This document shows, in pieces, positions 7,635 to 15,170 of a DNA stretch of 64,000 nucleotides (positions within the stretch are counted from its first letter, which is position 1; each line of letters opens with the position of its first letter). Where the stretch lies: NCBI RefSeq assembly GCF_000178955.2, contig NC_016631.1, forward strand, positions 3,844,001-3,908,000, written 5' to 3'. The notes beneath the pieces were generated by a model. The model was given only the letters and a program-made list of their open reading frames with translations, was not told the DNA's origin and did no database searches. Made by a program: the position numbers and the translations under genes. Source of the stretch: Granulicella mallensis MP5ACTX8. Lineage in GTDB: Bacteria > Acidobacteriota > Terriglobia > Terriglobales > Acidobacteriaceae.

Positions 7635-10046
7635 ATGACATTGTTGAATGTTCGTACTGTTGTATTGGGTGTTATAGCTATAGCTGCTGTAGCCGGTATC
7701 AGCGAAGGGCAGACGCAGGGACCGGTCTCCCTGGTAAATCCACTGATTGGAACCACCGCCGGAGGAAATGTCTTTCCCGGGGCGACCCTGCCCTTCGGCA
7801 TGGTGCAGTTCAGTCCTGAGGCAAGCCCGATTAAGCCGACAGGGATGATTGCGGCTCCCGGCGGTTATGAATATCGGGCGACGCAAATAAGAGGTTTCAG
7901 CCTTACCAACGTAGAAGGATGGGGCTGCGCCGGAGGATCGGGAGATATTCCCTTGATGCCCATTACGGAAGACGTCAAGGAATCACCCTCGTCTGACTTC
8001 AGACATGCCTACGCCTCTGGCTTCAGCCACTCCAAAGAGATAGCGCATCCGGGCTATTACCACGTGGACCTGGACAACGGTGTAGGCGTTGACCTTACCG
8101 CCTCCGTGCACTCCGGCTCTGCTCTCTTCCACTTCCCTCAAGGTTCAGCCGAGACAGTTTTGATTCGCACCTCGGACTCCGAGGTAGGTTCCACGGATGC
8201 CCACACCTCTGTAGACGCGAAGGCCCGCACCGTCTCAGGCTCGGTTACCAGCGGTAACTTCTGCGGGTACATCGACAAGGTGGATCAACACAGCTACTAC
8301 ACGGTTTACTTCGTGGCTGAGTTCGACCAACCTATCCTCCAGTCGGGAACATGGCAGAACGCAAAGCTGACGCCCGATAGCCAGGAAGCTTCGGGAGGGA
8401 CCGGATATGGACAGAAAGGCTTTCCCGAAAAGGGACAAGGATCGGGAGCCTGGATCAGCTTCGATCCTGCGCAGGCAAAGCAGGTGCATGTGCGAGTCGG
8501 CATCTCTTACGTCAGCGAAGCCGATGCACGGGAGAATTTGAAAGCTGAGAATCCTGAAGGAACGACCTTTGAGGCTTTGCGAGAGAAGGCCCAGGCTGCG
8601 TGGAATCAAAAGCTGAGCCAGATTGAGATCGAAGGTGGAACGAACGATCAAAAAACGATCTTCACCACGGCCCTCTATCACTCTCTGATGACGCCGACTA
8701 TCGCCAGCGATGTGAATGGAAAGTACCGCGGCATGGATGGACAGATCCACGAGGTAGCCAAAGGACAACGGGCACAGTACGCAAACTTCTCGGGATGGGA
8801 TGTCTATCGCTCGCAGCTCCAGTTACTTACCTGGCTCGACCCGGCTCTAGGCAGCGACATCGCACAGAGCCTGCTGAATCAGGCACAGGCAAGCGACGGA
8901 ACCTGGGACCGCTGGACACACAACTCCGGCGCTACGCATGTGATGAACGGAGACCCCGCAGCTCCCGCGCTGGCCGATATCTGGGCGTTTGGCGGACATG
9001 GGTTCGATGCTCACACCTCACTTGATTTGCTGGTCCGCGCGGCGGAACAACCGACCAAGGCTGATCTAAGCGATGCCGGCTGCCCGGTTGAATGTGCTGG
9101 AGAACGCCCAGGCCTCGACCAATGGCTCAAGCTGCACTACATCCCCGTAGGAGCTCCCGCATGGGGACCCACCGCAGACACGCTGGAGGATGTTACGGCT
9201 GAGTTCGGCATCTCTTCCCTGGCTCGCCGCCTGGGTGAGAAAGAGATCGCCGATCGCTTTGCCAAGCGCGCTGAATATTGGCGCAACCTCTGGAACCCGC
9301 ATGCCACACCTGAAGGCGGTTACTTCCAGAACCGGAACGCCGATGGAACATGGGCCCTGGTAAAGGATGACAACGATAAGGCTGCACATCCTTTTGTTCC
9401 CTCCACCGAAGATGGTTTTGTAGAAGGCACCGCCGCTCAGTACGTCTGGATGGTGCCGTTCAATGTGCGCGGCCTGTTTGATGTGATGGGTGGCAACCAA
9501 AAAGCGACCGCTCGGCTGGACGCATTCTTCTACGACGCGAAAGGTGCCCCTGCGGTAACCAATGCCGGGCCGCTACATGCCGAATTGAATAATGAACCTT
9601 CGATCGAAACACCCTGGCTTTATGATTTCGCCGGCCAGCCCTGGAAGACACAGCAGCTAGTCCAAACGGTACTGGCCCATGTATGGAAGAACGCTCCCGA
9701 TGGCATTCCAGGAAATGACGATCTTGGGGAGATGTCCTCGTGGGCCGTATTTGCATCCCTGGGCTTATATCCGGAGATTCCCGGACGGGCAGAGCTGCTC
9801 CTGGGTAGCCCGGTCTTTACAAAGGCTGTGGTGCACCGCGCCGCTGGAGACATCATCATTCATGCGCCTGCAGCGAATCCAGACACACTCTACGTGACGA
9901 GTCTGAAGGTAGACGGTAAAGCCCAGACAAAGCCCTGGCTGCCTGAGACCTTTGCTCTTCATGGCGGGACGCTGGATTTCGATCTCACAACAACGCCGAA
10001 CAAAAGCTGGGGTGCAAATCCAAAGGATCAGCCACCCTCCTTCTGA
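7635..10046 (+). CDS. Secreted GH92 alpha-mannosidase
   Basis: An 803-residue family 92 glycoside hydrolase, a calcium-dependent inverting exo-alpha-mannosidase. ATG 7635 is preceded by GGAGAG at suitable distance, and the first 26 residues form a signal peptide. The N-terminal beta-sandwich starts with the family signature NPLIGT...GNVFPGATLPFGM (about 35-60). The catalytic (alpha/alpha)6 part carries WDVYRSQLQLL and, near residues 692-702, GNDDLGEMSSW, which in this family holds the catalytic-base aspartates; the C-terminal sandwich ends near GSPVF. Family 92 members usually act on alpha-1,2/1,3/1,4/1,6 mannose linkages of N-glycans or fungal mannans, and the exact linkage cannot be read here. 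It is the third enzyme of a set with GH38 and S53. Confidence 0.96.
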   Translation: MTLLNVRTVVLGVIAIAAVAGISEGQTQGPVSLVNPLIGTTAGGNVFPGATLPFGMVQFSPEASPIKPTGMIAAPGGYEYRATQIRGFSLTNVEGWGCAGGSGDIPLMPITEDVKESPSSDFRHAYASGFSHSKEIAHPGYYHVDLDNGVGVDLTASVHSGSALFHFPQGSAETVLIRTSDSEVGSTDAHTSVDAKARTVSGSVTSGNFCGYIDKVDQHSYYTVYFVAEFDQPILQSGTWQNAKLTPDSQEASGGTGYGQKGFPEKGQGSGAWISFDPAQAKQVHVRVGISYVSEADARENLKAENPEGTTFEALREKAQAAWNQKLSQIEIEGGTNDQKTIFTTALYHSLMTPTIASDVNGKYRGMDGQIHEVAKGQRAQYANFSGWDVYRSQLQLLTWLDPALGSDIAQSLLNQAQASDGTWDRWTHNSGATHVMNGDPAAPALADIWAFGGHGFDAHTSLDLLVRAAEQPTKADLSDAGCPVECAGERPGLDQWLKLHYIPVGAPAWGPTADTLEDVTAEFGISSLARRLGEKEIADRFAKRAEYWRNLWNPHATPEGGYFQNRNADGTWALVKDDNDKAAHPFVPSTEDGFVEGTAAQYVWMVPFNVRGLFDVMGGNQKATARLDAFFYDAKGAPAVTNAGPLHAELNNEPSIETPWLYDFAGQPWKTQQLVQTVLAHVWKNAPDGIPGNDDLGEMSSWAVFASLGLYPEIPGRAELLLGSPVFTKAVVHRAAGDIIIHAPAANPDTLYVTSLKVDGKAQTKPWLPETFALHGGTLDFDLTTTPNKSWGANPKDQPPSF

Positions 10047-10070
10047 TAGGGATCAAGTGAGTAGGTAAAT

Positions 10071-10113
10071 AATAGGCCGTATGCACAAGGGGTCTTTGTG
10101 CATACGGCCTATT
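10071..10113. terminator. Bidirectional rho-independent terminator
   Basis: Perfect 18-bp arms (10071-10088 and 10096-10113) with a short loop, followed on the plus strand by a T-rich run and preceded by A-rich sequence. It sits between the convergent ends of the GH92 gene and the minus-strand esterase gene, so it can serve both. Confidence 0.9.
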
Positions 10114-10133
10114 TATTTTTACCTTCGCTTGAG

Positions 10134-10943
10134 TTAATGATTTGGCGAAACTAACACCTGCGACAGAAGCCAGTGAAATAATTCGGGCTCTGCGTAAGCC
10201 TTGTCCCAGATCTCATGCCCTGCTCCTGGATATTCCGTATAACGGAAATCGGCGTGAGACTCTTTGAGCGCTGTGGCCATCTGGCGAGACTCTTCTACCG
10301 ATACGACAGGGTCGACGCTGCCGTGGAAGAACCACACAGGTGTCCTGCCGATACGGCGAGCGGTTTCGGCATAGGGATCTGCAATGGCAGGATCAGCCGC
10401 TACCGTCACGCGTGCATCGGGCACTTTAGGCGGGCCGTGAATCCCTCCGCAGATAGGAACGAAGGCCGCGAATCGCCCCGGATATTGAGCCGCCATCTCC
10501 CAGACACCAAATCCTCCCATCGAAATCCCCGTGAGATAGATGCGTGTTCTATCGCCATGAAACTCATGGACAGAATTATCAAGCTCGGCCAGAACCATCT
10601 TCTGCATAGCCGGGACTACCCACTTCTTATCTTTGCCGCACTGCGGCATTACAACGATAAAAGGAAAGCGGTCTCGGTCGGCACGGATGGCATGCGCTAT
10701 GCCGAAGTCGCCTGGCTGTAAACCGTCATCGCCACGCTGACTTACAGAGTGCAAAAAAAGAATCACCGGCCATGATTTCTTTTTATCGAAGTCAGCCGGG
10801 AGATAGACCTGATACCGATAGGTCTGCCCCTCTACGCTGATGGATCTATCCAGAAAGCCGGTGTCCCCTTTCGCAAATGCGAAAGGAGACACCGCGAATA
10901 AAACGGCAGCGATAACAGCAATTCGAATTCCATAGAGAGTCAT
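10134..10943 (-). CDS. Secreted alpha/beta-hydrolase esterase
   Basis: A 269-residue alpha/beta hydrolase of the PHB-depolymerase/LpqC-like carboxylesterase group. The start is taken as ATG 10943 because it overlaps the stop of the upstream gene (TAATG), a sign of translational coupling; an upstream in-frame ATG at 10964 lies inside that gene. A signal peptide covers about residues 1-25. Visible catalytic elements are the nucleophile Ser in GISMGGFGVWE (near 139), Asp in GSVDPVVS (near 210) and His in GAGHEIWD (near 244). Such enzymes in polysaccharide loci often remove acetyl or feruloyl groups from glycans; whether that applies here is inference. It is the last gene of the LacI-controlled operon and ends just before a terminator. 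Confidence 0.88.
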   Translation of the reverse strand: MTLYGIRIAVIAAVLFAVSPFAFAKGDTGFLDRSISVEGQTYRYQVYLPADFDKKKSWPVILFLHSVSQRGDDGLQPGDFGIAHAIRADRDRFPFIVVMPQCGKDKKWVVPAMQKMVLAELDNSVHEFHGDRTRIYLTGISMGGFGVWEMAAQYPGRFAAFVPICGGIHGPPKVPDARVTVAADPAIADPYAETARRIGRTPVWFFHGSVDPVVSVEESRQMATALKESHADFRYTEYPGAGHEIWDKAYAEPELFHWLLSQVLVSPNH

Positions 10944-13132
10944 TACTGAGCATCCATCACACAACGGAAACCCACTGTGCCCGAACGATCTTCGCTGGGA
11001 GCCATGAGTAGAAACTTCCCATGCGAGTCGTTCTTGTAAGCCTGCGGAAAATACCAGATCGATCCGCCAGGCTGATAGTAGCTTCCACCGCGAAGCACCG
11101 CGGCACGTGTGTGGTCGTCCTGGTATTCATCGGTCCACTGCCAGACGTTGCCGACCATATCCTGAATTCCGAACGGACTTGCTCCGTGGGGATGAGCACC
11201 GACAGCATCCGGTGAAGTAAGAGCACGGCCCGTATCAGGGGTTGGCACTGTTTCGGCGTTCCAGGAGTTTCCCCACGGATATTTCCTATCGTCGGTTCCC
11301 TGTGCCGCATACTGCCACTCCCACTCATGCGGAAGCCGTTTGCCCGCCCAGGTTGCGTAGGCACGCGCATCTTCGAGCCCAACCCATGTGACTGGCTTGT
11401 CCACCCAATCCTTGGGATAAGTTCCCTTCTCCCAATCGCGCAGGAAGTTTTTAGCGTCCGCCGGCTTGTAATGAGTGGCGTCCATAAACTTTTTGAACTG
11501 TGCGTTTGTCACGAGGTTCGTGTCCATCCAGAAAGACTTCACGTTCATCACGTGATCGTGATATCTGCGCGGCGAAGGCTCCCAGGGATACTGAAAGTCC
11601 ACACCCACGTCATCGCGGCCTTCGATCTCGATGCCGTTGACACGGAATCTATAAGCCGCTGCGGGAATCTTGGTCATTCCCGCTGGCGCATCCGGCGCGG
11701 GCTTTGTTGCCGCAATTTCGACCAGCGTTTGCGGCAGGAAGTTCCACTCAGCACTGTAACTCTCAAGCGGCTTCTGCGTCATCTCCTTCATCTTCGACAG
11801 CAGGCTCTGCTCGCTCGCACTCAGCGAGCCATCTATCTGCAGCACAGCTCCGAAGCCATGAGGTCCAACATCGAACGACAGTACCGCATCTTTGCCTTCC
11901 ATCCTCGGTCTCAGTTCTACACCGTGATACACGTCATAAAATTTGGCTCCGGACGGCGCGTCCTTTACACGCAGCAGCTCTCCCTGCATGGCATAGTCGC
12001 TGCGATTCACCAATGTCCACGCGGCGCTTGTCTTCAGCGGCCAGTAGCTGGCAAAGAGCCCACGGCTTTCGGTGGCGTAATAAGGTTGCCAATCCTCACT
12101 GACCAGGAACGGTGCAAGCCCCCGCTCCATCGTAGCCATGCGACGGATAGCTTCACCGTCATGCGGAGTAATGCCGTTCCAGATGCCCCAGACATTTTCC
12201 CAGCTCTCAAACCCAACTCCGTTGAAGAAAGCAGCCTGCAGATAATCAGTCTTGTTGTGGCTCCAGCGAGCACTTACGTTCACCATAGAACGCGGCTCCA
12301 GCCACTTGCTGCGGCTCACATCCGGCGCATACGGATACAGCCAGTAGCCCCAGGACATCGTGTTCCACGCAAGCATCTCGTCGTGCCCGGGAAAGGCTTC
12401 GGGCTCTAGCGCCAGAGGATGTCCGATCTTGATGGCCGCATCATTAAAGGCCTTTGGGAGGCCGTCCATCGTATCGCCATTCACGCCATCGGCATCGATC
12501 TCTTTCATCATCTCCGCGGTGGCGATCCAGTTGGGCTTCCCTTCATCGCGCGTGCCCTGGTCCCACACCATTACAGGAAAGAACACCTTGACGCCGCGGC
12601 GATGGAAGTCCGCTACCATCTGCTTTACAGCGGGGATGCCGCCTGGCATGTCGCGAATGAGATCATACTGATTGCGATCGTCGATGCCGATGTTGGTATA
12701 GGTATGCCAGATGAGCACGGCATCGATACCGCCATAGCGCTTCTCGGTGTCGTCAAGGTAGCGATTGACCGTGTACTTGCCCGCGGCAACATCGTAAAAG
12801 TATCGATCTTCCATCATCATCTGCGGCTGAATGAAGCTGGACTGCGTCCACTTGAGCGCAGGAAGATCGTACATATCGCCGCTGTAGCCCATGCGGATAT
12901 GCCGGTTCGTACGCCACCCACGCATTTCCGATAACCATGTCTGATAGCCCTGCGGAGAGCAGGTCTGCGTCCCCCCGATCAGCAGCTTGCCTACATCGTT
13001 ACAGTCCGGCGCCGTAATGCCTTCGGTAGTTAGTTTGAGGTGCGGATAGTCGATCTGCGCGTGCATCCCAAGGGAGCACGCACAGCAGATTGCGGCCACA
13101 ACTGCTTTAGTTCCGTACGATAACTTTTGCAT
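10943..13132 (-). CDS. Secreted fusion: glycosidase-like barrel plus FGE/sulfatase-modifying-factor-like domain
   Basis: A 729-residue protein with signal peptide (1-25, ending MHAQ). Residues about 30-400 look like a TIM-barrel hydrolase: alternating strands such as GIDAVLIWHTYTN, VKVFFPVMVWD and DADGVNGDTMDGL (the Asp after strand 4 is a possible nucleophile) and LALEPEAFPGHDE (possible acid). A short beta domain follows (about 400-470). Residues about 500-729 form an FGE-sulfatase (C-type-lectin-like) fold: FWMDTNLVTNAQFKKFMD, LPHEWEWQYAAQG, YPWGN, DMVGNVWQWTDEY, RGGSYY, VGFRC. The cysteine pair that binds copper in true formylglycine-generating enzymes is absent (only the Cys of GFRC remains), so sulfatase maturation is unlikely and a sugar-binding or altered role is more plausible. 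The glycosidase family is not recognised. It overlaps the kinase gene by 26 bases and has GGGGGA ahead of the start. Confidence 0.8.
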   Translation of the reverse strand: MQKLSYGTKAVVAAICCACSLGMHAQIDYPHLKLTTEGITAPDCNDVGKLLIGGTQTCSPQGYQTWLSEMRGWRTNRHIRMGYSGDMYDLPALKWTQSSFIQPQMMMEDRYFYDVAAGKYTVNRYLDDTEKRYGGIDAVLIWHTYTNIGIDDRNQYDLIRDMPGGIPAVKQMVADFHRRGVKVFFPVMVWDQGTRDEGKPNWIATAEMMKEIDADGVNGDTMDGLPKAFNDAAIKIGHPLALEPEAFPGHDEMLAWNTMSWGYWLYPYAPDVSRSKWLEPRSMVNVSARWSHNKTDYLQAAFFNGVGFESWENVWGIWNGITPHDGEAIRRMATMERGLAPFLVSEDWQPYYATESRGLFASYWPLKTSAAWTLVNRSDYAMQGELLRVKDAPSGAKFYDVYHGVELRPRMEGKDAVLSFDVGPHGFGAVLQIDGSLSASEQSLLSKMKEMTQKPLESYSAEWNFLPQTLVEIAATKPAPDAPAGMTKIPAAAYRFRVNGIEIEGRDDVGVDFQYPWEPSPRRYHDHVMNVKSFWMDTNLVTNAQFKKFMDATHYKPADAKNFLRDWEKGTYPKDWVDKPVTWVGLEDARAYATWAGKRLPHEWEWQYAAQGTDDRKYPWGNSWNAETVPTPDTGRALTSPDAVGAHPHGASPFGIQDMVGNVWQWTDEYQDDHTRAAVLRGGSYYQPGGSIWYFPQAYKNDSHGKFLLMAPSEDRSGTVGFRCVMDAQ

Positions 13133-14096
13133 TGTTTCCCCCAGTAGGTTCCTCGTTATGTCGGCTGCTCCGACGTTTCGTTAAATCGCTCCACGACGCC
13201 ATAACTTCATCCCAGGTTGCCAGCGATGGTTGCGCACCCGCTCGTGTCACAGAGATAGCTGCTGAGACGCTTGCAAATTCGGCGCTTTGGACTGGGTCGT
13301 ATCCCTTCATCAAGCCAACAGCAAACGCTGCATTGAAGGCATCTCCCGCAGCCGTGGTGTCTACGGCACGCACGACATGGGCTGCGATGCGATGCGTAAT
13401 CCGGTCTTCACCGGCCAGGACGGAGCCAAGTGCGCCGCGCTTCAGAATGACTCCGTGAGCCCCCGCGTTGAAGAGCATGTTCACCAACTCCTCTTCCGTA
13501 GTCGCACCTTTGGCATAGAACTGCGCTTCGGTTTCATTTGGAGTCATCCAGGTAACGCCGCGCAGCGCCCCTGCCGGAAGAGTCTGCGCTGGTGCCGGGT
13601 CTAGGATGAGTGGCACCTTCATCTCAGCGCACATCTCCGAGAGACACAAAACAGTCTCTACCGGAATCTCCAACTGCGTGAGAACAGCCCCTGCGGTGCG
13701 AAGAATCTCAGCCTTACTGCGCAGCAGATCCGGAGTAACGTGCAGGTTCGCTCCAGCCGTAACAACAATGCTGTTCTCTCCGGCATCGTCGACAAAGATG
13801 CTGGCGATTCCCGTAGCATCGTCGACATCACCCACGTCCGTCATGTCGACGCCTTCCTTCGAGAGATGCTCACGCATCTCTTTTCCGAAGGCATCTCTTC
13901 CTAGCATGCCGATCATCTTGACTGCACCTCCGAGCCGCGCAATGCCCACCGCCTGGTTTGCGCCCTTTCCCCCAGGATGTGTTTGAAAGCTGTACCCAAA
14001 GATTGTTTCCCCGGCATGTGGAATGCGGGGCACTCTCGAAACCAGGTCGATGTTGATACTGCCCACGACAACAATGGGGCGCGAGTCGCTTTGCAT
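13107..14096 (-). CDS. PfkB-family sugar kinase (ribokinase-like)
   Basis: A 329-residue carbohydrate kinase that transfers the ATP phosphate to a sugar, ribose in the best-known members. The start at ATG 14096 is supported by GGAG 7-10 bases upstream and by the conserved opening VVVGSINIDLVSRVP; the frame is open further upstream, but that stretch lies in the permease gene. Both PfkB signatures are present: GGKGANQAVGIARLGG near residue 40 (substrate-side glycines) and DTTAAGDAFNAAFAVG near 245-260, with the catalytic Asp and anion hole. It sits 16 bases after the permease gene, so kinase and permease probably handle the same cytoplasmic sugar. The sugar could be ribose or another pentose or deoxyhexose. 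Confidence 0.92.
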   Translation of the reverse strand: MQSDSRPIVVVGSINIDLVSRVPRIPHAGETIFGYSFQTHPGGKGANQAVGIARLGGAVKMIGMLGRDAFGKEMREHLSKEGVDMTDVGDVDDATGIASIFVDDAGENSIVVTAGANLHVTPDLLRSKAEILRTAGAVLTQLEIPVETVLCLSEMCAEMKVPLILDPAPAQTLPAGALRGVTWMTPNETEAQFYAKGATTEEELVNMLFNAGAHGVILKRGALGSVLAGEDRITHRIAAHVVRAVDTTAAGDAFNAAFAVGLMKGYDPVQSAEFASVSAAISVTRAGAQPSLATWDEVMASWSDLTKRRSSRHNEEPTGGNNAKVIVRN

Positions 14097-14112
14097 TGAT
14101 TTCTCCAGAGCG

Positions 14113-15111
14113 TCAATTGTGAGCGAAGAGGGGCGCTGCTGCGATTGCCCCGAGGCCGAGAAGGAAGAAAAGAAACATGAAAGCCAAAAGCATCTTGATG
14201 CGAGAAGAAGTCCCCGCAAACTCACGCCAGACAAAGACGCCCCATGCCGCGGAGACCATCGTTGCCCCCTGTCCGATGGAGTACGAAACCGCCGGCCCGA
14301 CAAAGTGCGTACGAGAGGCAACGAAGTTAAAGATCGCTCCCGTGCACCAGATCACGCCGCCCAGGATGCCCCAAAGATGCCAGATCTTTGGCGCGCCAAG
14401 GAAGCCGGAGAAATCGACCGCTGCCTGCCCGTCGATGGGTTTCCGCATAAGCAGGTAGTTTGTTGGGATCGCACAAAGCGCAACGCCAACAACAAAGAAA
14501 AACGCTACCGCATAGGGTCCGGATGCACCGGGAGTAAACATCGCCTTCGAGACAAACGGATAGAAGCTGCCCATCAATACGCCAGAGAGAAGGCTAAGAA
14601 GAATGCCCTTGCTCCCAGCACTCTTCCGGCTCTTCTCCCGCAGCCTGTAAGCCATCGCATCCATGACAATGGCTGCAACGACAAAAGCGATTCCTCCGAA
14701 GAGCAACAGAGGATTTCCCGCCGGATTGATGACATAGTTGCTGATCGCACCAATCACCAGGGCCAACCCAATCCCAACCGGGAAAGCCACGGCCAGTCCC
14801 GCGATATCGATAGCCGCAACAAGCAACAAGTTCGCCAGATTGAAGATGACTCCGCCCAGCAGAGCCATGCCAAGGTGGTAAGGATGTACCTGTTTCAGAT
14901 CGGCTAGAAAGGCAACGCCCACCTGACCTGTGCTTCCAAGGGTGAGCCCCCAAAGCACTGCCCCCACAAAAAGCCCGACGACATAGTCCCAATAAAACAG
15001 TTGAAAGCGATAACCGGGACAAAGCTTCATGGTGTTGGCCCACGAACCCCAACAACTCATGCTCACCAGCATGAAGAATAAGGTGCTTGCATAGATCTCT
15101 GGTTGATACAC
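14113..15111 (-). CDS. DMT-superfamily sugar (GRP/ureide-permease-like) transporter
   Basis: A 332-residue inner-membrane protein with about ten hydrophobic segments, typical of the drug/metabolite transporter superfamily and close in style to the GRP sugar and ureide permeases. A diagnostic opening, CWGSWANTMKLC followed by FQLFYWDYVVG, is seen in such permeases next to ribokinase genes. The start is GTG 15111 with GGAG 5-8 bases upstream. Its place between an outer-membrane receptor gene and a kinase gene suggests that it carries the sugar or nucleoside across the inner membrane. The substrate is not readable from sequence. Confidence 0.82.
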   Translation of the reverse strand: MYQPEIYASTLFFMLVSMSCWGSWANTMKLCPGYRFQLFYWDYVVGLFVGAVLWGLTLGSTGQVGVAFLADLKQVHPYHLGMALLGGVIFNLANLLLVAAIDIAGLAVAFPVGIGLALVIGAISNYVINPAGNPLLLFGGIAFVVAAIVMDAMAYRLREKSRKSAGSKGILLSLLSGVLMGSFYPFVSKAMFTPGASGPYAVAFFFVVGVALCAIPTNYLLMRKPIDGQAAVDFSGFLGAPKIWHLWGILGGVIWCTGAIFNFVASRTHFVGPAVSYSIGQGATMVSAAWGVFVWREFAGTSSRIKMLLAFMFLFFLLGLGAIAAAPLFAHN

Positions 15112-15170
15112 AAGGTCTCCATTCGGTACAGCGGCACGAGCCAGTCACCTGGCCCGTGCGGTGAATTGAA

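Noticed and set aside
10943..11650. Active formylglycine-generating enzyme or EgtB-type sulfoxide synthase
   Set aside because: The catalytic Cys pair of FGE and the EgtB DinB-like N-terminal domain with its iron ligands are not seen; no sulfatase gene is in the window.
11327..12409. Long plus-strand open frame (360 codons) opposite the glycosidase-like/FGE-like gene
   Set aside because: It is fully antisense to a protein with clear domains, has no domain of its own, and is a by-product of GC-rich codon bias.
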